DNA of 64,000 nucleotides, taken from NCBI RefSeq assembly GCF_014639235.1, contig NZ_BMFU01000009.1, positions 1-64,000 of the forward strand. Direction: 5' to 3'. The position numbers and the translations under genes were made by a program. This document shows positions 8,535-18,042 of the stretch, piece after piece (position 1 is the first letter of the stretch; every line of letters starts with the position of its first letter). A model generated the notes under the pieces. The model was not told the origin of the DNA. It ran no database searches and saw nothing but the letters and a program-made list of their open reading frames with translations. Origin of the DNA: Paenibacillus silvae. GTDB lineage: Bacteria > Bacillota > Bacilli > Paenibacillales > Paenibacillaceae.

Positions 8535-8784
8535 AAGAAAAAACGAGAGCTCTTACAGCAGAGGCAAGCAGCAGATGTGAGCAGATGTAATGCGGGTGCC
8601 GGTAGTTGTCGGGTTTTAGGGCCGGGTTCGCAGCGTGTTAAGCCATTAGCAAATCAGTAATTAACTTTGGCAAGGACACCTGTTAAACATGGGTATTCAC
8701 TTGGCCCACCCGCGATTACATCCGCGCATCCAATATGGAGCGTTTATACACAAGGCGGTTGAACCGCTTGGAGGTGTGGAGAGC

Positions 8785-9672
8785 ATGAAATACTTGAGAA
8801 TTTCAAACTGGAGTTACTCAGCACAACGCATATTTATTATCTGTGCCTTCTCGATGATTCCGCTGGCACTGCTATTTACGTTTGCATATTTGCCAGTGAT
8901 CAACATGTTCAAATACAGCTTTACCGATTGGAATGGATACAGCAAAAGGTTCGATTATGTCGGATTTGAGAATTACACGCGGATTTTCAGTGATCCCGAA
9001 TACTTCAAAGTGTTTATCGTCAGCTTGTATTATTTTGTTGCCACCTTTGTGCAGATGGGCCTGGCCCTCTATTTTGCCACGATTCTTAGCTTCAAAATCC
9101 GGGGCAAAAACTTTTTCAAAGGCATCCTGTTCTTTCCTTACCTGCTGAATGGCGTAGCCATCGGGTTTATTTTCCTCTTTTTCTTCAAACCGGACGGTAC
9201 ACTTGATACGCTGATGCAGGCTTTTGGACTTGGACAGTATACCCAGCTTTGGCTCGGAAACCCGAATATCATAAACGTATCCCTTGCGGGTGCATCCGTT
9301 TGGAGATATATGGGCTTTAACTTCATCATCTTCCTCGGTGCGATTTCTTCCATTCCTAAGGATGTATACGAAGCTTCCGATATAGACGGCGCCAACCGCT
9401 GGCAGCAATTCCGGCATATTATTCTGCCAAGCATTACCCGCATTCTGCAGCTTAACCTGATCCTGGCTATAAGCGGCGCCATCAGTGCGTTCGATATTCC
9501 ATATATTATGACGGACGGCTCCAACGGCAGTATGACCTTTGTCATTCAGACGGTTCACCTTGCATTTAAATACGGCAAATTGGGACTCGCATCAGCGATG
9601 GCTGTTGTGCTGCTCCTGATCGTTATTCTTGTGACGCTTGTGCAGCGTGTCAGCATGAAAGGAGAGGAATGA
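8785..9672 (+). CDS. Sugar ABC transporter permease (MalF type)
   Basis: Integral membrane subunit with about six helices. The EAA loop DVYEASDIDGANRWQQFRHIILP contacts the ATPase. ATG 8785 is chosen because GGAGG lies 10 bases upstream; a longer frame to 8689 adds a polar stretch with no ribosome binding site. The 295-residue length is usual. It overlaps the next permease by 4 bases (ATGA). No ATPase gene is present in the locus, so a shared MsmX-like ATPase encoded elsewhere is the likely partner. Confidence 0.92.
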   Translation: MKYLRISNWSYSAQRIFIICAFSMIPLALLFTFAYLPVINMFKYSFTDWNGYSKRFDYVGFENYTRIFSDPEYFKVFIVSLYYFVATFVQMGLALYFATILSFKIRGKNFFKGILFFPYLLNGVAIGFIFLFFFKPDGTLDTLMQAFGLGQYTQLWLGNPNIINVSLAGASVWRYMGFNFIIFLGAISSIPKDVYEASDIDGANRWQQFRHIILPSITRILQLNLILAISGAISAFDIPYIMTDGSNGSMTFVIQTVHLAFKYGKLGLASAMAVVLLLIVILVTLVQRVSMKGEE

Positions 9673-10508
9673 ACGTGAACCAATTCAAATATACCATCGC
9701 CAGCGTAATGAAGTATGCTTCTCTGATTCTGGCAGCGTTCATTGCACTTTTGCCCATCGTGGTGATCCTGTTTGCATCTCTGAAGACCAATGCCGAGTAT
9801 GCCAATAGCAGTCCGCTTGCCCCACCGGCCAACTGGCTTAATTTTGCGAATTATGCCAAGGCGTTTGTGGATGGCAACATGCTCGTCGGTTTCAAAAACA
9901 CCATTATTATTCTGATCATATCCATCGTTGGTGCAACGTTGACAGGTTCTATGATTGCTTATGTACTGGATCGCTTCAAGTTCAATGGCAAAAAAATCAT
10001 GGTTGCCGCTTTCCTGCTGGCGACCCTGATTCCGAGTGTAACCACACAAGTTGCGACCTTCCAGATTATTAACGCGCTCGACCTGTTCAATACACGATGG
10101 GCAGCCATCGTCATGTATCTGGGAACCGATATTATCGCGGTGTACATCTTCCTGCAATTTCTCGGTTCGATCTCCAGTGCGCTTGACGAATCGGCCATGC
10201 TGGACGGTGCTTCATACTTCACGATCTACTGGAAAATTATATTGCCTTTGCTGAAACCGGCGATTGTCACAGTCATTATCGTTAAAGGTGTAAACATCTA
10301 CAACGACTTCTACACGCCTTTCCTTTATATGCCCAAGACTGATCTACAGGTAATATCCACTGCCTTGTTCAAGTTCAAAGGTCCCTTCGGATCACAGTGG
10401 GAGGTTATCAGCGCCGGGATTATGATTGCCATTATTCCAACGATGATTATCTTCCTGTTGCTTCAGAAGTACATCTATAACGGCTTTGCTCAAGGCTCCG
10501 TGAAATAA
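9669..10508 (+). CDS. Sugar ABC transporter permease (MalG type)
   Basis: The second membrane subunit, 279 residues, with about six helices and the EAA loop ALDESAMLDGASYFTIYWKIILP. It ends with a C-terminal YIYNGFAQGSVK, typical of carbohydrate uptake family 1 permeases. It is coupled to the upstream permease by an ATGA overlap. It is followed by the second GH130 gene after 65 bases, so import and phosphorolysis are encoded together. Confidence 0.93.
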   Translation: MNVNQFKYTIASVMKYASLILAAFIALLPIVVILFASLKTNAEYANSSPLAPPANWLNFANYAKAFVDGNMLVGFKNTIIILIISIVGATLTGSMIAYVLDRFKFNGKKIMVAAFLLATLIPSVTTQVATFQIINALDLFNTRWAAIVMYLGTDIIAVYIFLQFLGSISSALDESAMLDGASYFTIYWKIILPLLKPAIVTVIIVKGVNIYNDFYTPFLYMPKTDLQVISTALFKFKGPFGSQWEVISAGIMIAIIPTMIIFLLLQKYIYNGFAQGSVK

Positions 10509-10573
10509 ACTCTTGAAATCATTCAATATCTAAAGAAGCGAAGTAAACATCACTGTTAAAGGGGAAATGAGAT

Positions 10574-11611
10574 ATGACTGTTGCAGAAACGAAACAGGTA
10601 CACATTGTTGGAGAGGCCTTGCCCAACATGCCTTGGGAGGATAAGCCGGAAGGAACGGAAGGCCCGGTGTGGAGACACTCGGCTAACCCGGTCATTCCAC
10701 GCAACCCTGTGAAGGGCGTTGGGCGTATTTTCAATAGTGCCGTCGTTCCATATGAGGGGAAATTCATCGGTGTATTCCGCGCCGAGACGGTCAATGGCCG
10801 TCCGCACCTGCACATGGGCTCTAGTGAAGATGGATTGTCATGGACGATTGAAGAAGAACGCATCGCTTTTGTAGATGAACAAGGCGAACCGTTTATGCCA
10901 AACTATGCGTATGATCCACGTCTCGTGAAAATTGAAGACACCTATTATATTATCTGGTGTACCGATTTTTACGGTGCCGCACTGGGCCTGGCTAAGACTG
11001 AGGATTTCAAAACGTTTGTCCGTCTTGAGAATCCGATGCTGCCATTCAACCGCAATGGCGTATTGTTTCCACGTAAAATTAACGATAACTATGTGATGCT
11101 GTCCAGACCAAGCGATAGCGGACATACCCCGTTCGGAGACATTTTCCTGAGTGAAAGCCCGGATCTGGTGTATTGGGGCAAACATCGTCATGTGATGAGC
11201 AAAGGCGGTCAAGGCTGGTGGCAATCCGTGAAAATTGGCGGTGGACCCGCTCCGATTGAGACGTCCGAAGGATGGTTGATGTTCTACCATGGTGTCACCG
11301 GGACGTGCAACGGTTTTGTCTACAGCATGGGTGCGGTGATTCTGGATCTCGATGAGCCTTCCAAAGTAAAATACCGTTCATCCAATTTTGTGCTGACGCC
11401 GGAGAAATGGTATGAGGAACAGGGCTTTGTGGATAATGTTGTTTTCCCTTGCGCCACTCTGCATGATGCCGATACGGGACGCATTGCCATCTATTATGGA
11501 GCAGCCGATACCTACGTCGGTGTAGCCTACACAACGGTTGAAGAGATCGTCAATTACGTTAAAGAGACGAATGAAGTGATCGCAGGAGACCGCGAGAACG
11601 GCAAACGATAA
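10574..11611 (+). CDS. GH130 phosphorylase, probably beta-1,4-mannooligosaccharide phosphorylase
   Basis: Expected to remove mannose from the non-reducing end of manno-oligosaccharides as mannose 1-phosphate in the cytoplasm. It has 345 residues, shorter than the subfamily-1 paralogue in this locus. It shows GRIFNSAVVPYEGKFIGVFR, the catalytic-acid motif YAYDPRLV (Asp114), GVLFPRKINDNYVMLSRPSD, and GGGPAPIETSEGWLMFYHGV with phosphate-binding residues. The length and YDPR motif fit GH130 subfamily 2. It is the last gene of the plus-strand unit. Other beta-mannoside substrates cannot be excluded. Confidence 0.9.
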   Translation: MTVAETKQVHIVGEALPNMPWEDKPEGTEGPVWRHSANPVIPRNPVKGVGRIFNSAVVPYEGKFIGVFRAETVNGRPHLHMGSSEDGLSWTIEEERIAFVDEQGEPFMPNYAYDPRLVKIEDTYYIIWCTDFYGAALGLAKTEDFKTFVRLENPMLPFNRNGVLFPRKINDNYVMLSRPSDSGHTPFGDIFLSESPDLVYWGKHRHVMSKGGQGWWQSVKIGGGPAPIETSEGWLMFYHGVTGTCNGFVYSMGAVILDLDEPSKVKYRSSNFVLTPEKWYEEQGFVDNVVFPCATLHDADTGRIAIYYGAADTYVGVAYTTVEEIVNYVKETNEVIAGDRENGKR

Positions 11612-11693
11612 TGAGCTTCTGCAACAGGAAAGATAGATAGCGTATGAATTTGAAATGCAGAGGATCATGCAGGAAATATGCTTATATTCTCAT

Positions 11694-11740
11694 GGAAAGC
11701 CCGCCTCTCAGGAAAATCCTCGGAGGACGGGCTTTTTTTG
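11694..11740 (+). terminator. Terminator of the mannan uptake operon
   Basis: AAAGCCCG pairs with CGGGCTTT, with inner CCTC/GAGG pairs, followed by a run of seven T. Confidence 0.85.
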
Positions 11741-11775
11741 CTATTTAATGGGCATGCATATGATGTCGATTTTTG

Positions 11776-11804
11776 TTGACAAAAGGGAAGCAGATTCATA
11801 TTCT
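11776..11804 (+). promoter_or_regulatory. Sigma-A promoter of nik-like operon
   Basis: TTGACA (11776-11781), a 17-base spacer, TATTCT (11799-11804). The Fur-like box begins 9 bases after the -10. Confidence 0.7.
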
Positions 11805-11813
11805 TAATGAATA

Positions 11814-11828
11814 TGAGAATCATTATCA
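11814..11828. promoter_or_regulatory. Fur box
   Basis: TGAGAATCATTATCA matches the Bacillus 7-1-7 Fur consensus TGATAATNATTATCA at every fixed position except one. It overlaps the expected transcription start. A Zur box would read TCGTAATNATTACGA and fits worse. Confidence 0.75.
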
Positions 11829-11875
11829 TGGTCGTCATAGCCAAGTGAAGAATGAGAGAAAAGGGGTTTATGTCC

Positions 11876-13513
11876 ATGTCAGTTCATCAACGCAAACGTT
11901 CTACCCTGATGATGGTGGCAGCACTGCTGCTGCTGTTATTTATCGTGGGTTGCAGTAATAAAGAGAGCGGTTCGGCATCATCCTCCGCATCTGGAGATCA
12001 GGCGGCTTCGGCGAAGTCGATTACGATGTCATGGCCGCGGGATATCGGTACGATGAATCCGCATACGTACAATCCGTCCCAATTGTTTGCTCAATCCATG
12101 ATCTACGAGCCGCTGGTCAGTTATCAGAAGGATGGTAAGCTGGAGCCGGCACTGGCTGAGTCTTGGACCATCTCTAATGACGGCAAAGTATATACATTCA
12201 AGCTGCGCCAAGGGGTGAAATTTTCCGACGGCACACCGTTTAATGCCGAAATTGTGAAAAAGAATTTTGATGCCGTGATGAAAAATAAAAAAACACACAG
12301 CTGGCTTGGGATCGTCGGTGTGCTGGACAAAACCGAGGTGGTAGATGATCATACGTTCCGCATGACACTTACGGAGCCGTATTATCCTGTACTTCAAGAC
12401 TTGTCCGTTGTTCGTCCGTTCCGTTTCCTGGGCGCGGCCGGATTCCCGGATGATGGGGATACGTCCAAAGGCATCAAAGAGCCGGTAGGTACGGGCCCGT
12501 GGATGCTGGCTGATTATAAGCAGGACGAGTATGCTGTTTTCAAACGCAACCCGAATTACTGGGGAACGGCGCCAGCGTTTGATCAGATTACCGTGAAAAT
12601 CATTCCTGATGCAGAGACACGTGTGCTTGCTTTTGAAAAGGGCGATCTGGATTTGATCTACGGTGAAGGTGTAATCAGCTTGGATGCGTTCCAGCAGCTT
12701 CGTGACAACGATAAATATGTAAGCGAGCTGTCTGACCCTGTAGGTACACGTGATTTGCTGCTCAACTCCTCCAATCCGAAGCTGTCTGATGTAAGAGTAC
12801 GGAAGGCACTTCAACAGGGCTTCAACAAAAAAGCGATGGTGGAAGGCGTCACGCTGGGTCTGGAGGAACCGGCCGATACAGCGTTGTCCAAAAACTATCC
12901 ATATACCAATGTGGATCTGAAACCGATTGAATACAACGTGGAGCAATCCAAAGCGTTGCTGGATGAAGCAGGCTGGAAGCTGCCGGCAGGCGGAACCGTG
13001 CGTGAGAAAGACGGACAGAAGCTGGAATTTGAATTAATTTTTGATAAAACCGATCCGATTCAAAAAGCGATGGGCGAAACCATTCAGGCCGAATGGAGCG
13101 AGCTGGGCGTTAAAGTAAACCTTACCGGACTTGAATTGACAGTGCAGATCAAACGTCTGAAGGCCAATGATTTCGACCTGTACTTCTGGTACAATTACGG
13201 GGCTCCATATGACCCGCATTCCTTCATTAACGTTGTGGCAAGCCCCGGGTTCGGGATTTCCGAGACACTTAGCGCTTTGCCGATGAAAAAGGAACTGGAC
13301 GCCGAGGTGCATGCAGCACTATCCTCTACAGACGAGAAGAAACGTCAGGAACTGTATACATCCATTCTGACGACATTACAGGAGCAATCGGCGATTGTAC
13401 CGATCTCTTATGTGAAGAAAACAGCGGTTTACCAGAAGAAAATTGCCAAATTTGTCTTCCCGGCGAATCGCGATGAGAATCCATTTGTAGGCATGCAGTT
13501 AAGCAATCCGTAG
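11876..13513 (+). CDS. NikA-like metal/metallophore-binding lipoprotein
   Basis: Family-5 solute-binding protein for nickel or a metal-opine complex. A lipobox LFIVGC lies about 20 residues in. The mature protein follows NikA: GTMNPHTYNPSQLFAQSMIYEPLV, PVGTGPWML, FKRNPNYWGTAPAFDQITVKIIPDAETR, ALLDEAGWKLPAGG and WYNYGAPYDPHSF. ATG 11876 lies 9 bases after AAAAGGGG; ATGs at 11870 and 11852 are in frame but poorly spaced. It heads a five-gene unit under a Fur box, so uptake is probably switched on by iron or wider metal starvation. The real ligand is not decidable from sequence; CntA-like opine metallophore binding is the main alternative to free nickel. Confidence 0.88.
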   Translation: MSVHQRKRSTLMMVAALLLLLFIVGCSNKESGSASSSASGDQAASAKSITMSWPRDIGTMNPHTYNPSQLFAQSMIYEPLVSYQKDGKLEPALAESWTISNDGKVYTFKLRQGVKFSDGTPFNAEIVKKNFDAVMKNKKTHSWLGIVGVLDKTEVVDDHTFRMTLTEPYYPVLQDLSVVRPFRFLGAAGFPDDGDTSKGIKEPVGTGPWMLADYKQDEYAVFKRNPNYWGTAPAFDQITVKIIPDAETRVLAFEKGDLDLIYGEGVISLDAFQQLRDNDKYVSELSDPVGTRDLLLNSSNPKLSDVRVRKALQQGFNKKAMVEGVTLGLEEPADTALSKNYPYTNVDLKPIEYNVEQSKALLDEAGWKLPAGGTVREKDGQKLEFELIFDKTDPIQKAMGETIQAEWSELGVKVNLTGLELTVQIKRLKANDFDLYFWYNYGAPYDPHSFINVVASPGFGISETLSALPMKKELDAEVHAALSSTDEKKRQELYTSILTTLQEQSAIVPISYVKKTAVYQKKIAKFVFPANRDENPFVGMQLSNP

Positions 13514-13601
13514 AATCATAGTCTTGAAGAATATATTAATGAACACGTAACACATCAGGCAGCAAGAGCTTGTGTGGCAGGGGAAAAGGGAGGAAGGTTT
13601 G

Positions 13602-14546
13602 GTGATCGGTTATATTGGTAAACGAATGATCGCGATCATTCCTATCGTTTTTATCGCTACACTTGTCACTTTCGGACTGATTCATATTTCACCGGTTGAT
13701 CCAGCCGAGGCATATCTGACAGCAGCTCATATCTATCCAACGCCAGAGCTGCTGGCAGAGAAGCGGCATGAATTTGGTCTGGATCGGCCTTTGCTCACTC
13801 AGTATGTGGATACGTTGAAGAGAATAGCCCAGCTGGATTTTGGTACCTCGTATCTCACGAATAAACCTGTTATCGATGAGGTCAAGGATAAGTTTCCGGC
13901 CACGGCAGAGCTGGCCTTGTGGAGCATTCTGTTCTCTACACTGGTGAGCATCCCTTTGGGGATTCTGGCGGCGGTATATAAAAATAGCTGGATTGACGTG
14001 GTCAGTCGCATCATCTCCTATGTTGGAGCGTCCATTCCGCAGTTCTGGCTCGGATATCTGCTTATTTTCTTTTTTGCAGTCAAACTGGACTGGCTGCCCG
14101 TTGAAGGGCGCGGCTCTTGGGAGAATCTGGTGCTGCCTACATTAACGCTTTCTATGGTCATGATTGCCCTGTATACCCGGATGCTGCGGACCAGTGTCCT
14201 GGAACAATTACAGGAAGCATACGTGCAGTACGCAAGAACACGCGGTGTACGTGAACGGGTCATCATGCTGAAGCATGTGCTCAAAATTGCAATCACTCCA
14301 TTTATTACAGGAATGGGCATGACCATGGGCAGGCTGTTAACGGGAACGATTATCGTGGAACAGGTTTTTTCGTGGCCGGGCTTCGGACGTTATTTTGTGG
14401 AAGCGATATTTAACCGGGATATTCCCGTAATCCAATGTTATGTCTTTATTTCGGCATGTCTGTTCATCGTATGTAATCTGATCGTTGATCTGGTACAGCT
14501 GTATATGGACCCGCGGATTTCAGCGAAAGGACGGGCAGAGCATTGA
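13602..14546 (+). CDS. NikB-like ABC permease
   Basis: First membrane subunit of the importer. GTG 13602 follows GGGAGG by 8 bases and gives 314 residues, the NikB length; the longer frame to 13572 is not needed. It shows the DppB-type N-terminal helix, GLDRPLLTQY, and the EAA-like segment YVQYARTRGVRERVIMLKHVLK, then MTMGRLLTGTIIVEQVFSWPG. Its stop codon overlaps the ATG of the next permease. Confidence 0.9.
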   Translation: MIGYIGKRMIAIIPIVFIATLVTFGLIHISPVDPAEAYLTAAHIYPTPELLAEKRHEFGLDRPLLTQYVDTLKRIAQLDFGTSYLTNKPVIDEVKDKFPATAELALWSILFSTLVSIPLGILAAVYKNSWIDVVSRIISYVGASIPQFWLGYLLIFFFAVKLDWLPVEGRGSWENLVLPTLTLSMVMIALYTRMLRTSVLEQLQEAYVQYARTRGVRERVIMLKHVLKIAITPFITGMGMTMGRLLTGTIIVEQVFSWPGFGRYFVEAIFNRDIPVIQCYVFISACLFIVCNLIVDLVQLYMDPRISAKGRAEH

Positions 14547-15373
14547 TGAACCGATGGCGTACAATGTTTCGAGGGCAAAAAATGATTTGGATTTGCTCTG
14601 CGATTATCATTCTTTTCTTCCTCCTTGCATTACTGGCTCCATGGATTGCGCCGCATGATCCTGTGAAGGTCAATTTGCTGCAGAAGCTGAAGGCTCCATC
14701 AGCAGAGCACTGGCTCGGCACAGATCATCTGGGAAGGGACAATCTCTCCAGACTTCTCTATGGAGCGCGGATTTCCCTTGGATTTGCAACGATGATCTTC
14801 CTGTCGTCTTTGGTTATCGGGCTGATCGTTGGATCGATCTCCGGTTATCTGGGCGGCTGGATTGACAATGTGCTGATGCGCTTGTGTGAAGGCATACTGG
14901 CATTTCCGCAGCTGGTGCTGGTGCTGGGCATCGTGGGGATTTTCGGTCCGGGTCTGATGCAGGTGCTGCTTGCGCTCATGATGGTGCAGTGGGTGCATTA
15001 TGCACGCATATGCCGCAACATGGTCGTCAGCCTGAAGGAACGGAATTTTATTGCAGCGGCTCGAATCAGCGGGTCCTCCACCTGGACTATTATTCGCAAA
15101 CATATCATTCCGAATGTGCAGCGTCCCATCGTGGTCATGGGTACACTGGAGATGGGATGGGCGATTATGGATATCTCCGCATTATCCTTCCTAGGACTTG
15201 GTATTCAGCCGCCAAATGCGGAGTGGGGAGCCATGATACACGAAGGTACAAGCTATATTCGCAGTCATCCGGAACTGATGATCTATCCGGGTGCGGCCAT
15301 CCTGCTCGTTGTAATGGCGTTTAACCTTTTGGGGGAGGCATTATCCGACCGTTACGGTGTTTCCAGAAAGTAA
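14546..15373 (+). CDS. NikC-like ABC permease
   Basis: Second membrane subunit, 275 residues. The start is ATG 14546 within TGATG at the end of the nikB-like gene, so the two are translationally coupled. Typical DppC features are the N-terminal helix, HWLGTDHLGRDNLSRLLYGAR, the EAA loop FIAAARISGSSTWTIIRKHIIP and LSFLGLGIQPPNAEWGAMI. Confidence 0.92.
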   Translation: MNRWRTMFRGQKMIWICSAIIILFFLLALLAPWIAPHDPVKVNLLQKLKAPSAEHWLGTDHLGRDNLSRLLYGARISLGFATMIFLSSLVIGLIVGSISGYLGGWIDNVLMRLCEGILAFPQLVLVLGIVGIFGPGLMQVLLALMMVQWVHYARICRNMVVSLKERNFIAAARISGSSTWTIIRKHIIPNVQRPIVVMGTLEMGWAIMDISALSFLGLGIQPPNAEWGAMIHEGTSYIRSHPELMIYPGAAILLVVMAFNLLGEALSDRYGVSRK

Positions 15374-15421
15374 GGGCTTGGTAGCAAAGAGAAGATAAGC
15401 TGAACAAGGGGGAACGTGACA

Positions 15422-16228
15422 ATGGACGAGGCGGAGGTTGTACTTGAAGTTCGTGATCTGCAGGTGAAGCTCAAGACAGCAAAGGGATCGGTCCCGTTAC
15501 TGGACCCTGTTCAGTTGACTTTGAAAAAGGGTCAGGTCTTTGGCCTTGTTGGCGAGAGCGGCTGCGGCAAAACGGTGACATGCAACGCGCTGCTGCGTTT
15601 GCTTCATCCGCGCAGGATGCAAGTATCCGGCAGTGTTCGTCTGAACGGACGGGAGCTTGGCATGTTGTCCGATGAGCAGATGCGGCACATCCGGGGCAAG
15701 GATATCGGATTTATTATGCAGAATCCGATGAATGCTTTTACCCCTGTGTATACGATCGGCTCGCAGTTTATTGAAACGCTGCGAGCCCATACGAAGCTGT
15801 CCAAAGCGGAGGCGCGGGAACAAGCTATTGCTGCGCTGGCCGATATGAATCTGCCTGATCCGGCGAAGCTGATGAAACGTTATCCATTCCAGCTCAGCGG
15901 CGGTCAGCTGCAGCGGGTGATGATTGCCGTATCGATGTGTCTGCGACCTGCTTTGGTCATTGCCGATGAGCCCACGACAGCACTGGATGTCGTGAATCAA
16001 TTGAATGTGCTGAAGGAACTGGATCGGCTTCGCCAGGAGCACGGCACGTCTATTTTGCTCATCTCGCACGATCTGGGCGTCATCTCCCAGATGGCAGATG
16101 AAGTAGCCGTCATGCAGAAGGGTCGGATCATCGAGCAGGCAGACGTGTATCAATTGTTTGATCATCCGCAGCATGAGTATACTCGAATGCTGCTCAATGC
16201 TAGGCCAAGTATGACTCTTAGGCATTGA
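15422..16228 (+). CDS. NikD-like ABC ATPase
   Basis: One of the two ATP-hydrolysing subunits. It has Walker A GESGCGKT, signature LSGGQLQR, Walker B ALVIADEPTTALD and switch histidine SHDLGV. ATG 15422 is 9 bases after AAGGGGG; the GTG at 15416 is too close. The C-terminal segment (LFDHPQHEYTRMLL) is the family's oligopeptide/nickel hallmark, though somewhat short. It pairs with the NikE-like ATPase downstream. Confidence 0.92.
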   Translation: MDEAEVVLEVRDLQVKLKTAKGSVPLLDPVQLTLKKGQVFGLVGESGCGKTVTCNALLRLLHPRRMQVSGSVRLNGRELGMLSDEQMRHIRGKDIGFIMQNPMNAFTPVYTIGSQFIETLRAHTKLSKAEAREQAIAALADMNLPDPAKLMKRYPFQLSGGQLQRVMIAVSMCLRPALVIADEPTTALDVVNQLNVLKELDRLRQEHGTSILLISHDLGVISQMADEVAVMQKGRIIEQADVYQLFDHPQHEYTRMLLNARPSMTLRH

Positions 16229-16321
16229 GAAGCTACGGACGGGAAGGATTAGATCTGGTTATTTTGCAAAAGGGAACTGGATGAGTTCCATAAAAATGAA
16301 GGAAGGAGGGTGACCAACCGA

Positions 16322-17125
16322 ATGTTACAAGTACATGAAGTAAGTCATCGCTATGGCAAGCGGAGCTGGTTGGAGCGTTCGGGATCACGCCCTCCTGTTC
16401 TGGCAGATGTGTCACTTACAATTGAACAAGGCGTATGTCTTGGACTGCTCGGAACAAGCGGGGCAGGCAAGAGCACCTTGGGCAAGATTATTTTGGGGCT
16501 GGAACGACCAAGCCAGGGTCAGGTGTTATTCCAAGGTCAGGACATCTACCGAGCCGACAAAAAGGTGCTGCAGCGATTGCGTCGTGATCTGCAGGTCGTC
16601 TTTCAGGATTGTTACTCGGCTGTGAATCCGATGATGACAGCAGCGCAGATCATTGGCGAGCCGCTGGATAATTACGAGCGCCTGTCTGCGAAGGAACAGC
16701 AGCGCACCATTGAAAAGCTGCTCATCCAGGTTGGGCTCACACCGCAGGACGCGAGCAAGCTTCCCCAACAGTTCAGCGGCGGTCAGCTGCAGCGGGTCAA
16801 CATCGCCAGAGCTATCGCGCTCAAGCCGAAGTTAATTGTGCTGGATGAGTCGATCAGTAGCCTTGATATGGTGCACCAGACACAAATTCTGTCCCTGCTG
16901 GCAGAGCTGCGAGCATCGTATGGGCTATCCTACCTGTTTATCACCCATGACATCCGTGCCGCACTGACAATCTGCGACAGCATCGCCGTTATGGATCAGG
17001 GAAGGCTGGTCTATACCGGCGATGCCACGGATTCCATCTTGGAGTCGGGTCAGCCTGCTGTCCGGCAGTTGGTATCCTCCATTTTGCCAGACCATCCTTC
17101 GGGCCGGATTATGTTTAACGGATAG
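16322..17125 (+). CDS. NikE-like ABC ATPase
   Basis: Second ATPase subunit. It has Walker A GTSGAGKS, signature FSGGQLQR, Walker B LIVLDESISSLD and THDIRAAL. Glutamate is present after the Walker B aspartate. ATG 16322 lies 11-12 bases from AAGGAGG, slightly long; GTG 16310 overlaps the ribosome binding site and is unlikely. It is the last gene of the Fur-controlled unit, with a terminator 75 bases downstream. No metallophore biosynthesis genes are in the window. Confidence 0.92.
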   Translation: MLQVHEVSHRYGKRSWLERSGSRPPVLADVSLTIEQGVCLGLLGTSGAGKSTLGKIILGLERPSQGQVLFQGQDIYRADKKVLQRLRRDLQVVFQDCYSAVNPMMTAAQIIGEPLDNYERLSAKEQQRTIEKLLIQVGLTPQDASKLPQQFSGGQLQRVNIARAIALKPKLIVLDESISSLDMVHQTQILSLLAELRASYGLSYLFITHDIRAALTICDSIAVMDQGRLVYTGDATDSILESGQPAVRQLVSSILPDHPSGRIMFNG

Positions 17126-17200
17126 AGAGAAATGCAGTAAACCTGCGAGTGTGGAAACAAGATTACACCAATGATCAAAAAGTAGCAGAATTCAAGACTC

Positions 17201-17234
17201 AGGCCAAGGCGGGAAATAACAGCTTGGCCTTTTT
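17201..17234 (+). terminator. Terminator of nik-like operon
   Basis: AGGCCAAG pairs with CTTGGCCT around a 14-base loop, followed by TTTT. Confidence 0.85.
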
Positions 17235-17293
17235 GATATATGATCTTTGTGGTATGAGATGATTTGATATGTTATAAGTTGTTCGTGATTCTG

Positions 17294-17776
17294 TTAATTC
17301 GCAGGAGTATCATTCATCATTGTGGTCGTTTGTCTTGTCAGATGTGCATGCTGATAGGATGATGCAATCACTTCTACATAACTATCATACCCAACGACAA
17401 GGTAATGCTTCAGATCAAGCCGATTCCGGGGATCAAATAGCTTTCCTTTTTGGTCTAAAATGGGTGAATTCATCACCTGATAAAAGCCTGGGTCGGGAGG
17501 ATAGCCGTTTGTCTCCCAGAAGCTGAGAATATCCTCGGAGTAAGGAATGCCTGCAACCTGCTCTGCATGCAGATCGAAGAAATTGATTGTGATGCATCGC
17601 ATTTCAGCAACGGTGCCAAAAGTGAGCTCTACTTCTCGGTATTGATCCAGAGGCAAGTCCACGCGTGTTTGTACATCTATATGTAAAGTGGCACCGCCCG
17701 ATTCAGTATAAGTGGCCTTCAGATCGGTTGTGGAGACGCGGAAATCTACTTTTTCAGGCATTAGTATAATGCTCAT
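17294..17776 (-). CDS. Hypothetical protein
   Basis: A 160-residue soluble protein with no signal peptide or membrane segment, rich in Asp, Tyr and Thr. It has a good ribosome binding site (GGAGG before GACC-ATG) and stands alone between converging and diverging neighbours. I recognise no domain. Predicted beta-rich stretches such as ATLHIDVQTRVDLPLDQYREVELTFG and a Tyr/Pro-rich middle suggest a small globular fold. The frame and ribosome binding site make it a real gene; function is unknown. Confidence 0.7.
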   Translation of the reverse strand: MSIILMPEKVDFRVSTTDLKATYTESGGATLHIDVQTRVDLPLDQYREVELTFGTVAEMRCITINFFDLHAEQVAGIPYSEDILSFWETNGYPPDPGFYQVMNSPILDQKGKLFDPRNRLDLKHYLVVGYDSYVEVIASSYQHAHLTRQTTTMMNDTPAN

Positions 17777-18042
17777 GGTCGTTCCTCCTGTAGATATTCA
17801 GGTTGATAGATTTTATCAAGTATTAAGAAGCCGCAGACTTTATTCGTCAATTATACCATGATCTTTAAAAGGGAACGAAAAGAGATGAATGCATTTGTAT
17901 GAGGAGTCTTGTCATTGCAAGAGCATGTTTGGAACGAGGCTTTGTCCCACGGTAAGAAACACTACTTGCAGCCCACCTACCCACAACGTATGATGAATAG
18001 AAATCCTGTACGGAACGGTTAGATAGAAGGGAGGGTAAGGTT
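17777..18042. other. Intergenic region between divergent small genes
   Basis: It should hold the promoters for the hypothetical gene (minus) and the APH-fold gene (plus). I see no clear -35/-10 pair, hairpin or repeat. Confidence 0.4.
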
